Assembly (NCBI GenBank): GCA_020029535.1
Contig: JAIBJM010000011.1
Coordinates: 1 to 44,999 of the forward strand
DNA length: 44,999 bases
Direction of reading: 5' to 3'
DNA from: Gammaproteobacteria bacterium
Lineage (GTDB): Bacteria > Pseudomonadota > Gammaproteobacteria > Steroidobacterales > Steroidobacteraceae
Of this stretch, positions 1 through 8,370 are shown one piece after another. Position numbers and translations under genes: made by a program. Below the pieces are notes generated by a model. It made no database searches. It saw nothing but the letters and a program-made list of their open reading frames with translations, and was not told the origin of the DNA. How positions within the stretch are numbered: position 1 is the first letter of the stretch; the number at the start of each line of letters is the position of its first letter.

Positions 1-2
1 GC

Positions 3-1667
3 AAGCTCGGATTCTCGGCGCAGCGCACCATGCGCATTGCGCAGCAGCTGTATGAAGGCGTGGATATCGGTGAAGGCAGCGTGGGTCTGATCACCTACAT
101 GCGTACCGATTCGGTGACGCTGGCCGCCGAGGCCATCACCGACATCCGCGCCACCATCGAAAAGCTGTATGGCAAGGAAGCGGTGGCCGAGGAAGTACGC
201 GTCTACAAGACCAAATCGAAGAATGCGCAGGAAGCGCACGAAGCGGTACGCCCCACGTCGGCGGGTATCGTGCCGGCCGACATCGAACGCTATCTCGACA
301 CCGATCAGTACAAGCTGTACGCGCTGATCTGGAAACGCGCCGTGGCCTGCCAGATGGCACATGCGGTATTCGATACCGTAGCCATCGACATGCTGGCCGG
401 CCCGGATGGACCCGGCCGCCATCTGCTGCGCGCCAATGGCTCGACGCTGGTCAAGGCCGGTTACATCGCCGTTTACCAGGAAGGCCGCGATGACTCGGTC
501 GAGGATGATTCCGACCATGTGCTGCCGCCGATGCAGGCAGGCGATGCGGTCACGCTGCTGGCGCTGAATCCGGAACAGCATTTCACCGAACCGCCCCCGC
601 GTTATACCGAGGCGTCGCTGGTCAAGGCGCTGGAGGAGTACGGCATCGGCCGTCCTTCCACCTATGCATCGATCATCTCGACACTGCGCGACCGCGAGTA
701 TGTGGAAATCGACAACCGGCGCTTCACGGCCACCGATATCGGCAGGATCGTGTGCCGATTCCTGACCGATCATTTCCACCAGTACGTCGAGTACGGCTTC
801 ACTGCTGCGATGGAAGACGAGCTGGATGCGGTGTCGCGCGGCGAAGAGCCGTGGACCGCGCCGCTGCAGAAATTCTGGAAGCCTTTCATTACGCAAGTCG
901 AGCAGATCGAGAAGAATGTCACCCGTGAGCAGGTGGCGCAGGCGCGCGAACTGGGCACCGACCCGGGCAGCGGCAAGCCAGTGACGGTGCGCATGGGTCG
1001 CTTCGGCCCCTTCGTGCAGATCGGCACCAAGGATGACGAGGAAAAACCACGTTTCGCCGGCCTGCGGCCCGGCCAGAAGATGGACAGCCTCAAGCTGGAC
1101 GAGGCGCTGTACCTGTTCATCCTGCCACGCAAACTGGGACAGACCGCGGAAGGCGAGGCAATTTCCGCCGCCACCGGCCGGTTCGGACCGTACGTCAAGT
1201 ACGGCAGCAAGTACGTGTCGCTGAAGGAAGATGATCCGTACACGGTGACGCTGGAGCGCGCGCTGGAGGTCATCAAGGCCAAACAGATCGCTGACGCCAA
1301 CCGCATCATCACCGACTTCGGCATCGACGCCATTCAGGTGCTGAACGGCCGTTATGGTCCGTACATCAGCAATGGCCAGAAGAATGCACGCATCCCGAAG
1401 GACCGCGATCCCAAGGCGCTGACACTGGAAGAATGCCGCGAGCTGCTGGCCGCCGCGCCGGCCAAAGGCACGCGTGGCCGCTTCGGCCGCAAGGCAGCGC
1501 CTGCCAAAGCGGCCACTGAAGCTGCGCCGTCCGGGACACCGAAGCCGGCCAGGACAAAAGCCAAGACAACGGCTGCCGCCGCACCGAAAAAAGCAGCAGC
1601 CAAGAAATCCGCGCCAAAGAAGAAGGCCGCAGCGCGCAAGGCCGTGCCCGACACCGCTGCGAGCTGA
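3..1667 (+). CDS. topA: DNA topoisomerase I, 5'-truncated by window edge
   Basis: This is the C-terminal two thirds of type IA DNA topoisomerase, which relaxes negative supercoils through a transient 5'-phosphotyrosine link. The frame is already open at base 3. The active-site signature GLITYMRTDS is present, with the catalytic Tyr codon at 96-98. Downstream come the rest of the gate domains (EEYGIGRPSTYASII) and then glycine/aromatic C-terminal repeats (GRFGPFVQIG, GRFGPYVKYG, GRYGPYISNG) of the Toprim_Crpt type. No Cys4 zinc ribbons like those of E. coli TopA are seen. The last ~75 residues are Lys/Ala/Pro-rich and histone-H1-like, probably a DNA-binding tail. The gene ends in TGA 21 bp before rlmJ. 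Confidence 0.97.
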   Translation, partial: KLGFSAQRTMRIAQQLYEGVDIGEGSVGLITYMRTDSVTLAAEAITDIRATIEKLYGKEAVAEEVRVYKTKSKNAQEAHEAVRPTSAGIVPADIERYLDTDQYKLYALIWKRAVACQMAHAVFDTVAIDMLAGPDGPGRHLLRANGSTLVKAGYIAVYQEGRDDSVEDDSDHVLPPMQAGDAVTLLALNPEQHFTEPPPRYTEASLVKALEEYGIGRPSTYASIISTLRDREYVEIDNRRFTATDIGRIVCRFLTDHFHQYVEYGFTAAMEDELDAVSRGEEPWTAPLQKFWKPFITQVEQIEKNVTREQVAQARELGTDPGSGKPVTVRMGRFGPFVQIGTKDDEEKPRFAGLRPGQKMDSLKLDEALYLFILPRKLGQTAEGEAISAATGRFGPYVKYGSKYVSLKEDDPYTVTLERALEVIKAKQIADANRIITDFGIDAIQVLNGRYGPYISNGQKNARIPKDRDPKALTLEECRELLAAAPAKGTRGRFGRKAAPAKAATEAAPSGTPKPARTKAKTTAAAAPKKAAAKKSAPKKKAAARKAVPDTAAS

Positions 1668-1688
1668 CGAACAATTGCAGGCGGCGCG

Positions 1689-2531
1689 ATGAAATACCGC
1701 CATGACTTTCACGCCGGCAATTTCGCCGACGTGCACAAACACGTAGTGCTGCTGGCGTTGTTGCGCGCCCTGCAACGCAAGTCCAAGGGCTTCCTGTACC
1801 TGGACACGCATGCCGGCAGCGGTCGCTACGACCTGACCAGCGCAGCCGCTCATCATGGTGCGGAGGCCGCGCACGGCATTCACCTGCTGGCCCGCACCAC
1901 ACCCCGCACCGAAGCGCTGCGCCACTATCTGGACACCATCGCCGGCTGGCGCCAGCGCTGTGGCAACCCGCGCGCTTATCCGGGTTCACCCTTGCTGGCC
2001 GCTGCACAGCTGCGCGCCCAGGACCGCGGCATCTGCTGCGAGCTGCAACACAGCGCATTCCGCATGCTGGAGCGTACGCTGGCCGACCAGCCGCAGCTGC
2101 GGGCAGAATGCGCCGATGGCTATGTTCAATTGCGCGCGCTGCTGCCGGCCGTCGAACGCCGCGCGCTGGCGTTGATCGATCCGCCCTATGAAGACAGCGC
2201 GCAGGAATTCAACCATGCCGCCGACGCCATCGACGCGGCCCTGCGACGCCAGGCCAATGCCGTGATTGCGCTGTGGTATCCCATCAAGGACCAGCGCAGT
2301 CTGGCGCCCTGGCTGCAGCGCATGGGCAGGCTCGCAACGCCCACGCTGCAAGCGGAACTGTGGCTGCATCCGCGCGACTCGCAGGTGGCACTGAATGGCT
2401 CGGGAATGCTGATCGTCAACCCGCCGTTTGAATTCGATCGCGACATGAGCGACTGGTTGCCCGAGCTGGCGACACTGCTGGGCGCCGATACACAGGGCGG
2501 ATCCTCGCAGCAGTGGCTGGTCCATGAGTAA
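1689..2531 (+). CDS. rlmJ: 23S rRNA (adenine(2030)-N6)-methyltransferase RlmJ
   Basis: A 280-residue SAM-dependent methyltransferase that N6-methylates A2030 of 23S rRNA. The N-terminus MKYRHDFHAGNFADVHKH is the family hallmark. The SAM-binding segment is LDTHAGSGRYDL (about 39-50). The catalytic DPPYE motif is at 164-168, with Asp164 matching the catalytic residue of the E. coli enzyme. Length matches E. coli RlmJ. A weak AGG ribosome-binding site precedes the ATG. The 3' end overlaps aroE by 8 bp (TAA at 2529-2531 against ATG at 2524), so the two genes are probably translationally coupled. Confidence 0.96.
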   Translation: MKYRHDFHAGNFADVHKHVVLLALLRALQRKSKGFLYLDTHAGSGRYDLTSAAAHHGAEAAHGIHLLARTTPRTEALRHYLDTIAGWRQRCGNPRAYPGSPLLAAAQLRAQDRGICCELQHSAFRMLERTLADQPQLRAECADGYVQLRALLPAVERRALALIDPPYEDSAQEFNHAADAIDAALRRQANAVIALWYPIKDQRSLAPWLQRMGRLATPTLQAELWLHPRDSQVALNGSGMLIVNPPFEFDRDMSDWLPELATLLGADTQGGSSQQWLVHE

Positions 2532-3348
2532 GCCCGACCGCTATGCCGTGATGGGCTGGCCGATCGCGCACAGCCGTTCGCCGCAGATTCACACCTTGTT
2601 TGCGCAGCAGACCGGCCAGTCGCTGGTGTATGAGGCCATCGCCGTCGAGCCGGAGAACTTCCCGGCAGGCGTGCACGGGTTCTTCGCCAGTGGCGGTCGC
2701 GGCCTCAACATCACGCTGCCGCACAAGGAGTCGGCCCATGGGCTGGCAACTTCGTTGAGCGAACGCGCGCGACTGGCCGGTGCGGTCAACACACTGTGGC
2801 CCGATGCCGAAGGCAGCCTGCGCGGCGACAACACTGATGGCGCGGGCCTGATCCGCGATCTCGTCCACAACCTGGGCTGGGAGCTGGCGGGCAGGCGGGT
2901 ATTGCTGCTGGGTGCGGGCGGCGCCGCGCGTGGCGTAGTGGCGCCGCTGCTGGCGCTGCGTCCGGCTCAGCTGACCATTGCCAACCGGACCGCTGCACGA
3001 GCCGAACTGCTGGCCCATGCCTTTGCCGGGCTGGGCGCGGTCAGCGGTTGTGGCATCAACGCCATCGGCGCGCAGTCCTTCGATGTGATCGTCAATGCCA
3101 CCTCGGCCAGCCTGGCCGGTGACGCTGCCGGACTGCCGGAGCATGCGGTGGCTGAGCGCACGCTCTGCTACGACATGGCCTACGGCAAGGTCGACACGGC
3201 CTTCACGCGCTGGGCACGAACGCACGGCGCGGCGGTGACCGAAATGGGCCTGGGCATGCTGGTGGAGCAGGCCGCCGAAGCCTTCGAGCTATGGCGCGGC
3301 GTTCGGCCCGCCACCGCGCCGGTCCTGGCCGCGCTGCGCGCCATCTGA
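2524..3348 (+). CDS. aroE: Shikimate dehydrogenase (NADP+)
   Basis: Reduces 3-dehydroshikimate to shikimate with NADPH in aromatic amino acid synthesis. The 274 residues match the AroE length. Substrate-binding SRSP is at 17-20, the NITLPHK motif places the catalytic Lys at 68, and the conserved Asn and Asp are at 89 (GAVNT) and 105 (GDNTDG). The nucleotide-binding GAGGAARG loop is at 130-137, and NRT (154-156) is the usual NADP-phosphate-binding motif. It overlaps rlmJ by 8 bp upstream. Its last 60 bp overlap, in antisense, the 3' end of the convergent acid phosphatase gene. aroB and aroK lie 20 kb away, so the pathway genes are dispersed. Confidence 0.97.
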   Translation: MSKPDRYAVMGWPIAHSRSPQIHTLFAQQTGQSLVYEAIAVEPENFPAGVHGFFASGGRGLNITLPHKESAHGLATSLSERARLAGAVNTLWPDAEGSLRGDNTDGAGLIRDLVHNLGWELAGRRVLLLGAGGAARGVVAPLLALRPAQLTIANRTAARAELLAHAFAGLGAVSGCGINAIGAQSFDVIVNATSASLAGDAAGLPEHAVAERTLCYDMAYGKVDTAFTRWARTHGAAVTEMGLGMLVEQAAEAFELWRGVRPATAPVLAALRAI

Positions 3349-4284
3349 GTTCGCTGGCCGCTTGAAGAAATCCGGCTCGGGTTCCAGCGCCGGCGGTTTC
3401 GCCGGCAGCTTCAATGCTGCACGCAACTCGAGACGCCGTTCCGCCCACTGACGCTGGAAAACCGGGTTCTGCATCAGCAGCGCCGCACCCACCGTGCCGG
3501 CTACGCGTCCGGCTTCCACGTCCGAGGGAAAGTGCGCGCCGACGATCATGCGTGATTCGCCATACTGCCGGGCCCGTGCAAAAAGTTCAGCGCGCTTCTC
3601 GGGCACCACATCGGCCAGCAGGATGGCGCAGATGGTGCCGAAGGTCGCATGGCCGCTGGGATAGGAGGTGTAGTCCCTCTCGCGCTGGAGGCGATCCTTT
3701 TCCGCCTGCCGGCGCGCCGCTTCAGCCTCATCGCGCGGTGGCGGCTCCGGCGGCAGGCATTTCGGGTCCACCGGCAGGGCACCGGGCATCACGTCAGCCA
3801 TTCGTTCGACCGCGCTGCTTGCCATGTAGGGACGCGGCCGCTTCCAGTAGGTCTTGGGCGCATTGGCCACCGCTGCGGCATTGCCGGCAGCACCGCTCAG
3901 GAATCTGAGCGCCGCCTCGGCCGCGGGTGACTTGAGTTCCTCGCCCAGTACATCACTGAAGCGCGTACAGGTCCCCTCGGCGTCGGCGACAGCGCGCGCC
4001 GTGGTGCCAACCAGTTTCGCGTTGCGTTGCGCCTGCAATACCGCTTCGATGTCGCTGCGCTGCTGCGCCGAGTCGGCAGCAGGGGGCGGCGGCAGCATGG
4101 CGACGGCGTCCACCTGCGTGGGCAGAACATAGGCCGGACCGGATGGCCCCAACGTGGGACAACCGGCAGGGGGCACCCATCCCGGCGGCAGCGGCGGCAG
4201 GCCGCCCTGAGCCGCGAAACCTGTGCGCATCAGGCACAGCAAAGTTGCAGCGATGATGACGCCCTGACAGCAGTACTTTTTCAT
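3289..4284 (-). CDS. PAP2-family acid phosphatase, secreted
   Basis: A phosphatase of the PAP2 / class A bacterial acid phosphatase superfamily, predicted periplasmic. Residues 1-25 form a signal peptide (charged MKK, hydrophobic core, AQ cleavage region), followed by a Pro-rich linker. The three-part phosphatase signature is complete: KX6RP (Lys144, Arg151-Pro152), PSGH (209-212) and SRX5HX3D (Ser244, Arg245, His251, Asp255). At 331 residues it is longer than typical class A enzymes. The extra length is the N-terminal linker and a polar Gly/Arg-rich tail. The final 20 codons lie antisense to the end of aroE, and that tail may be read-through growth of the gene. A purine-rich GGGGGG ribosome-binding site precedes the ATG. 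The natural substrate cannot be told from sequence. Confidence 0.9.
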   Translation of the reverse strand: MKKYCCQGVIIAATLLCLMRTGFAAQGGLPPLPPGWVPPAGCPTLGPSGPAYVLPTQVDAVAMLPPPPAADSAQQRSDIEAVLQAQRNAKLVGTTARAVADAEGTCTRFSDVLGEELKSPAAEAALRFLSGAAGNAAAVANAPKTYWKRPRPYMASSAVERMADVMPGALPVDPKCLPPEPPPRDEAEAARRQAEKDRLQRERDYTSYPSGHATFGTICAILLADVVPEKRAELFARARQYGESRMIVGAHFPSDVEAGRVAGTVGAALLMQNPVFQRQWAERRLELRAALKLPAKPPALEPEPDFFKRPANSDGAQRGQDRRGGGPNAAP

Positions 4285-4340
4285 GGTCCCCCCGGTGGAT
4301 CCGACCTTTCTCCGGTCAATGCACGCCTCATAATAAGCCC

Positions 4341-4940
4341 ATGACCGTGCTGTCCGCCGCCATCCTGCTGTTTCTGGTGCTGGACCCGCTGGGCAATATC
4401 CTGCTGTTCACCTCAGCGCTGCAGAACGTGCCGGCCACCCGGCGCATACGCGTAGTCACACGTGAACTGCTGATTGCCTACCTGATCCTGGTGATCTTCC
4501 TGTTCATCGGCGAACCGCTGCTGCGGATACTGAACATTTCCGGTCCGGCACTCAGCGCGGCCGGCGGACTGGTGCTGTTCCTGATCGCGCTGCGCATGGT
4601 ATTTCCCGCTGCCGACCTCGAACATGGCGCCGGCACCAGCGACGAGCCCTTCATCGTGCCGCTGGCAATTCCTTACGTGGCGGGACCATCGGCATTGGCC
4701 ACGGTGCTGCTGCTGATGAATCGCGAACCATCGCGCTGGCCCGAATGGTTGCTGGCGCTGACGCTGGCCTGGCTGGTCAGCACCGCCATCCTGCTGCTTG
4801 GCGGTCGTATCGGCGTGTTTCTGGGAAGGCGCGGTCTGGTGGCGCTGGAGCGCCTGATGGGCCTGCTGCTGGTGGCGCTGGCGGTGCAGATGTTTCTGCA
4901 GGGATTGCGACAGGCGCTGGCCGCGCCCATTCAGGGCTAG
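4341..4940 (+). CDS. MarC/YhgN family inner-membrane protein
   Basis: A 199-residue polytopic membrane protein of the MarC family (UPF0056). Six hydrophobic segments are visible. The family signature FLVLDPLGNILLF is at the N-terminus and PLAIPYVAGPSALATVLLL mid-protein. The function of MarC proteins is unresolved; an early link to multiple antibiotic resistance in E. coli was later discounted. The ATG lies 56 bp from the start of the divergent acid phosphatase gene, so promoters are shared in that short spacer. The TAG stop shares the palindrome CTAG (4937-4940) with the stop of the convergent DUF4159 gene. Confidence 0.93.
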   Translation: MTVLSAAILLFLVLDPLGNILLFTSALQNVPATRRIRVVTRELLIAYLILVIFLFIGEPLLRILNISGPALSAAGGLVLFLIALRMVFPAADLEHGAGTSDEPFIVPLAIPYVAGPSALATVLLLMNREPSRWPEWLLALTLAWLVSTAILLLGGRIGVFLGRRGLVALERLMGLLLVALAVQMFLQGLRQALAAPIQG

Positions 4941-5755
4941 TGAGTCAGCGCGTACAGCGCGTAATTGACGCCGAGACGGATGCCCAGGTTGGAATCTTCC
5001 TGCGGATACTCGGGCACGTCGGCCCATTGCCATGAATCGCCCAGGTCGTTGTTGAACGCGATGGCAATCATGACCCGGCCATCGTCATCCAGCACCGCGC
5101 GCCAGTGCGGATCGACACCGTCGGCGCGGTAGGGCAGCCCGCGACCCATCAGCGAGCGCATGTTGCTGATCTGCTTTCTCTGCTGCAGATCGTAGAGCAC
5201 GGTGAATACCGGATGGTCATCGGGCAGCTCGACCACCGGACGGTCCGGGAACACGCGCCGCAGTGTTTCCTCGAAGCCCTCCCATTCGCGGCTGCCGAAG
5301 AAGCTGTCGCAGAGCAGGAAACCGCCGCGCAGCAGGTAATCACGCAATCTGGCGGCCTGTTCATCGCTCAGATCCCATGAGCCAGGCAGGCCGACGATCA
5401 GGAACGGCCAGTTGTAGACATCATCGCCGTCATCGAGATTCACCGGCTGTTCCACCGAGCGCACATTGGTGGTGGTCAACCGGCGCATCAGTTTGGCGAA
5501 CACGCGGTCGCCGCGCGGATAGTCCACGGTCCAGGAGGTGCCGCCGCGGGTCCAGTCGCCGCCGAAGCCGCGAAAGCCGCCGGGGTACATCAGACGTCCC
5601 ACCACGAATTCGCCGGGAACCTGATAGTCGCTGGGCAACGGCGCATCGGCATCGTCGCGCTCGATGCCGAGATAGACGCGGAATTCGCGCTGGGCCCACA
5701 GCACCCCGCTGGCCAGCAGCAGACCGGCGGCCAGCCATGCTCCCCGGCGTCGCAA
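4937..5755 (-). CDS. DUF4159 domain protein, exported
   Basis: A 272-residue protein matching the DUF4159 family as I recognise it. Residues 1-21 look like a signal peptide (RRR then a hydrophobic core ending VLWAQ). The body has FRVYLGIERDD, a YPRGD segment, and FLIVGLPGSWDLSDEQ followed by LRDYLLRGGFLLCDSFFG, a glutamine-amidotransferase/ThuA-like fold pattern. It closes with GIRLGVNYALYAL. No catalytic assignment is made. The start is TTG (5753-5755), one base after the TGA stop of the upstream CotH-like gene, so the two are co-transcribed and probably coupled. DUF4159 proteins elsewhere often sit in MoxR-VWA gene clusters; here the partner is a CotH kinase instead. Confidence 0.85.
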   Translation of the reverse strand: MRRRGAWLAAGLLLASGVLWAQREFRVYLGIERDDADAPLPSDYQVPGEFVVGRLMYPGGFRGFGGDWTRGGTSWTVDYPRGDRVFAKLMRRLTTTNVRSVEQPVNLDDGDDVYNWPFLIVGLPGSWDLSDEQAARLRDYLLRGGFLLCDSFFGSREWEGFEETLRRVFPDRPVVELPDDHPVFTVLYDLQQRKQISNMRSLMGRGLPYRADGVDPHWRAVLDDDGRVMIAIAFNNDLGDSWQWADVPEYPQEDSNLGIRLGVNYALYALTH

Positions 5756-5756
5756 C

Positions 5757-7259
5757 TCACCTGCCCCCGGTGGCTTTGAGCAGGAAGGCGCGGCGCTGTT
5801 CCACGAAGGTCTTCAGGCTCATGCCGGGCGCCGTCACCGGGCCGGTATAGAACTCGGGAACATCGGTCGCCAGCCCTGCGGTGAAGGCCTCGATGCTGTA
5901 GAGCTTGCGCACATCCTGCCGCACATCGTCGGCGATCAGCGCCTGGTAGCGCCGAGCCACCGGTCCGAATTTCTCCCAGTTCAACCAGCGTTCCGCCACA
6001 TCGCGCACATAGCCAAGATATTTCTGCTTGTACTCAGGCACCAGCAGCAAACGATACAGCAGCGCCTTTTCCACCTCGTCGGCGCCGGACAGCGGATCGA
6101 GCGCCACCGACCCGGCAGGTGGCGAGGGCGTACGGCTGGGCTGATCGCGCCGGAGCCAGCCACCGCCGCGCTCGACGGGGCGCAGCGATTCGTTGGCGTC
6201 ATGCGTGACGAAACGGAAACGACCGCTGGCGTCCACATACAGGCTGTAATCGCTGGCGCGCGCATGGAAGCCATCGCTGTTCAGCAGCGCGTTGTCGACC
6301 GCCAGAAAGCGCAACGCGGCATCCACATCCAGCAGCGGCGCTATGGCCGCAGGCAACCTGTCGGTGGGTGTCTGGTTCAGCACGCGGCACAACTTCACCA
6401 GCATGGCCCAGGCATCGGCCTTGGTGGCCGCCGCACCCTTGTCCTTCAGATCGTAGATGGCCTGATAGGGAGCCGGATTCTCGCCGAGATATTCGAGACC
6501 ACCGCGACCCATGGGCGTTCCTTCCACCTTCCAGATCGGCCCTGCGCTACCGCCGGCCATCCTGGTGTAGATCTCGTCTTCGGGCTGCTGGTTGATGTAA
6601 ATGCCCCAGTCGCGGCCATTGATTACCACGCGCATGTAATTGGCTTTCAGCGCCGGGTAGTAATCGCGCGCTATGTGCATGTACATGACGCTGCGCAGGA
6701 AGGTGGGATCGCCAGCAGAGTTGAGCAGCGCCACCTTCTTGTTGCCCAGCAGGCGCTGCTGCTTGCGTACGAAGTTGATGTCGACGTTCAATGAACGCTT
6801 CTGTCCGGCACTCACCATGCGGAAGCTGGTCTGGCCGCGAAAACTGACGCCCACATCGTGGTAGACCTTGCCGTCCATCGTCAGCGTCGCAGGCACCTTG
6901 ACGTCGCTGTTCTTGAATACCGCGAGTTCGTCTTCCCAGGTCGGTGTGTCGAAATCCAGGAACACGGTGCGCACCACTGCCGGGTCGTACAACCATTCAT
7001 GGGTGTAACGGCGAACCTCGGCGGGCTTGATCCTGCGCGCAGCGGCCACTTCCTGCGGTGAGACGCGACTGACATCGAAGCCGAAGTCCACCATCGCAGC
7101 CTGACGTTCGCGCGCATTCAACATGCCGTCGCCGTCCTTGTCGTAGCGCTGCTGGATGCGGAAATCCTGTGAGGGCCCGAAACGACCAAACTGCGCCACT
7201 GCAACTGAGACCGCGCTCAATGCACCCAGCAGCAGGATGAATCTGGACAGATACCGCAT
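5757..7259 (-). CDS. CotH-kinase family protein with N-terminal EF-hand, exported
   Basis: A 500-residue secreted protein. A signal peptide (about 1-22) precedes a textbook 12-residue EF-hand loop, DKDGDGMLNARE at 40-51. The remainder matches the CotH family: RGQTSF with downstream Lys/Arg (about 142-158), the WGIYINQQPEDE segment (218-228), and NSDGFHARASDYSLY (327-341) followed by THDANE (352-357) at the position of the CotH catalytic Asp block. Characterised CotH proteins are atypical protein kinases, some acting on spore coat proteins. An AGGA ribosome-binding site sits 8 nt from the ATG. The downstream DUF4159 gene starts one base after the TGA, implying joint function. The divergent neighbour is a LysR regulator. 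Confidence 0.85.
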   Translation of the reverse strand: MRYLSRFILLLGALSAVSVAVAQFGRFGPSQDFRIQQRYDKDGDGMLNARERQAAMVDFGFDVSRVSPQEVAAARRIKPAEVRRYTHEWLYDPAVVRTVFLDFDTPTWEDELAVFKNSDVKVPATLTMDGKVYHDVGVSFRGQTSFRMVSAGQKRSLNVDINFVRKQQRLLGNKKVALLNSAGDPTFLRSVMYMHIARDYYPALKANYMRVVINGRDWGIYINQQPEDEIYTRMAGGSAGPIWKVEGTPMGRGGLEYLGENPAPYQAIYDLKDKGAAATKADAWAMLVKLCRVLNQTPTDRLPAAIAPLLDVDAALRFLAVDNALLNSDGFHARASDYSLYVDASGRFRFVTHDANESLRPVERGGGWLRRDQPSRTPSPPAGSVALDPLSGADEVEKALLYRLLLVPEYKQKYLGYVRDVAERWLNWEKFGPVARRYQALIADDVRQDVRKLYSIEAFTAGLATDVPEFYTGPVTAPGMSLKTFVEQRRAFLLKATGGR

Positions 7260-7430
7260 GGTCGAATCCTGACTCTATCTTGTGCAAGCCAGTCGCCTGC
7301 CGCGGACAAGATTTGTCATGCACGCCGCGGCACGGGACGACGACCCGTTTTTCATGGGACAGCGCGATACTAACGAAACCACCTCAATTAACGGTTGCAA
7401 AGCCGCTATTGATTCGTATACGTTACAAAA
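7260..7430. promoter_or_regulatory. Divergent intergenic region between CotH-like and LysR genes
   Basis: This 171-bp spacer must carry promoters for both divergent genes. The only symmetric element noticed is a 7-bp inverted repeat, ATCTTGT at 7277-7283 and ACAAGAT at 7306-7312 with a 22-bp spacer, just upstream of the CotH-like start. An AT-richer stretch at 7380-7430 lies next to the LysR start. LysR regulators commonly act on divergent neighbours, so the CotH/DUF4159 operon is a candidate target. No convincing -35/-10 pair was identified. Confidence 0.35.
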
Positions 7431-8354
7431 ATGTGGTTAGCCTCCGAGATGGCCGTGTTCGCCCGCGTCGTGGACCTGGGCTCGTTCACCGCCGCGGCAC
7501 GGGCCCTGTCCGTGCCCAAGGTGGCCATCAGCCGCGCGGTACGGGGGCTTGAGAAACGGCTGGGCAGACCGCTGCTGACCCGCACTACACGACGTATCGC
7601 ACTCACGGATGCCGGCCGCGCACTGCTGCCCTATTGCCGCCGTATCGTGGTGGAAACAGAAGCAGCACGGATCGCCATGGCGCCGCTGGCCATGAACCGC
7701 ACCAATCTGCGGGTGCTGGCCGATTCCGCCTATGGCCGGCTGTTGTTGAGCCCCCTGCTGCCACGGTTTCTGGAGCGTTTCCCCGACATTCCGCTGGAAG
7801 TGGAAATGCTGGCCGAGGTGCCGGCCTCACCGGGCGAGGAATGGGATGTGCTGATCCAGAACGGAGCGCCGCAGCTCGACGGTCTGGTGGGCACGTCGCT
7901 GGGTACCCCACCAGTGATCCTGTGTGCCACGCCCGCGTACCTGCGTGTCCACGCCGCTCCGATCCAGCCTGCCGGGTTGGCGGAGCATGCCGTGCTGGTG
8001 CCCGGCATTGCTGTCAATCAGCTGCGTCTGCAGCGTGGTAACCAGCAGATCCAGGTGCCCCTGTTGCCACGTCTGGTGGTCAATGACCCCGCGGTCATCC
8101 ACGCCGCCACCGCGGCGGGCACCGGCATCGGGGTGTTGCCCGAGTTCCTGTGCCGGCAGGGACTGGCCATGGGCAAGCTGGAACGTGTGTTGCCGGAGTG
8201 GTCAGCGGCCAATGTGCTCGATCTGTACGCGGTCAGCGACCTGCGGCGTGCCAGCACACAGGCCGTGATTTCGCTGGTGGAATTCCTGGTCGCAAACATG
8301 GTGCCGGTGCTGGGTCAGACCGGCGGTGCCGGGAGACGTGACTCCGCGACCTGA
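7431..8354 (+). CDS. LysR-family transcriptional regulator
   Basis: A 307-residue LysR-type regulator. The N-terminal winged helix-turn-helix spans about 5-65, with the DNA-recognition core FTAAARALSVPKVAISRAV (19-37) and LEKRLGRPLLTRTTRR after it. The rest is a periplasmic-binding-like effector domain. The chosen ATG gives the usual short lead before the VFxRVVxxGSFT block; no clear ribosome-binding site precedes it, and the ATG at 7449 is an alternative. The subgroup resembles the D-malate/CrgA-like branch (RAV.GLE, RTTRR.ALTDAG), but the inducer is unknown. It points away from the CotH-like gene, which it may regulate, and converges on the acyl-CoA dehydrogenase gene with a 16-bp gap. Confidence 0.93.
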   Translation: MWLASEMAVFARVVDLGSFTAAARALSVPKVAISRAVRGLEKRLGRPLLTRTTRRIALTDAGRALLPYCRRIVVETEAARIAMAPLAMNRTNLRVLADSAYGRLLLSPLLPRFLERFPDIPLEVEMLAEVPASPGEEWDVLIQNGAPQLDGLVGTSLGTPPVILCATPAYLRVHAAPIQPAGLAEHAVLVPGIAVNQLRLQRGNQQIQVPLLPRLVVNDPAVIHAATAAGTGIGVLPEFLCRQGLAMGKLERVLPEWSAANVLDLYAVSDLRRASTQAVISLVEFLVANMVPVLGQTGGAGRRDSAT

Positions 8355-8370
8355 GCGAGGCGGTTGGCCG

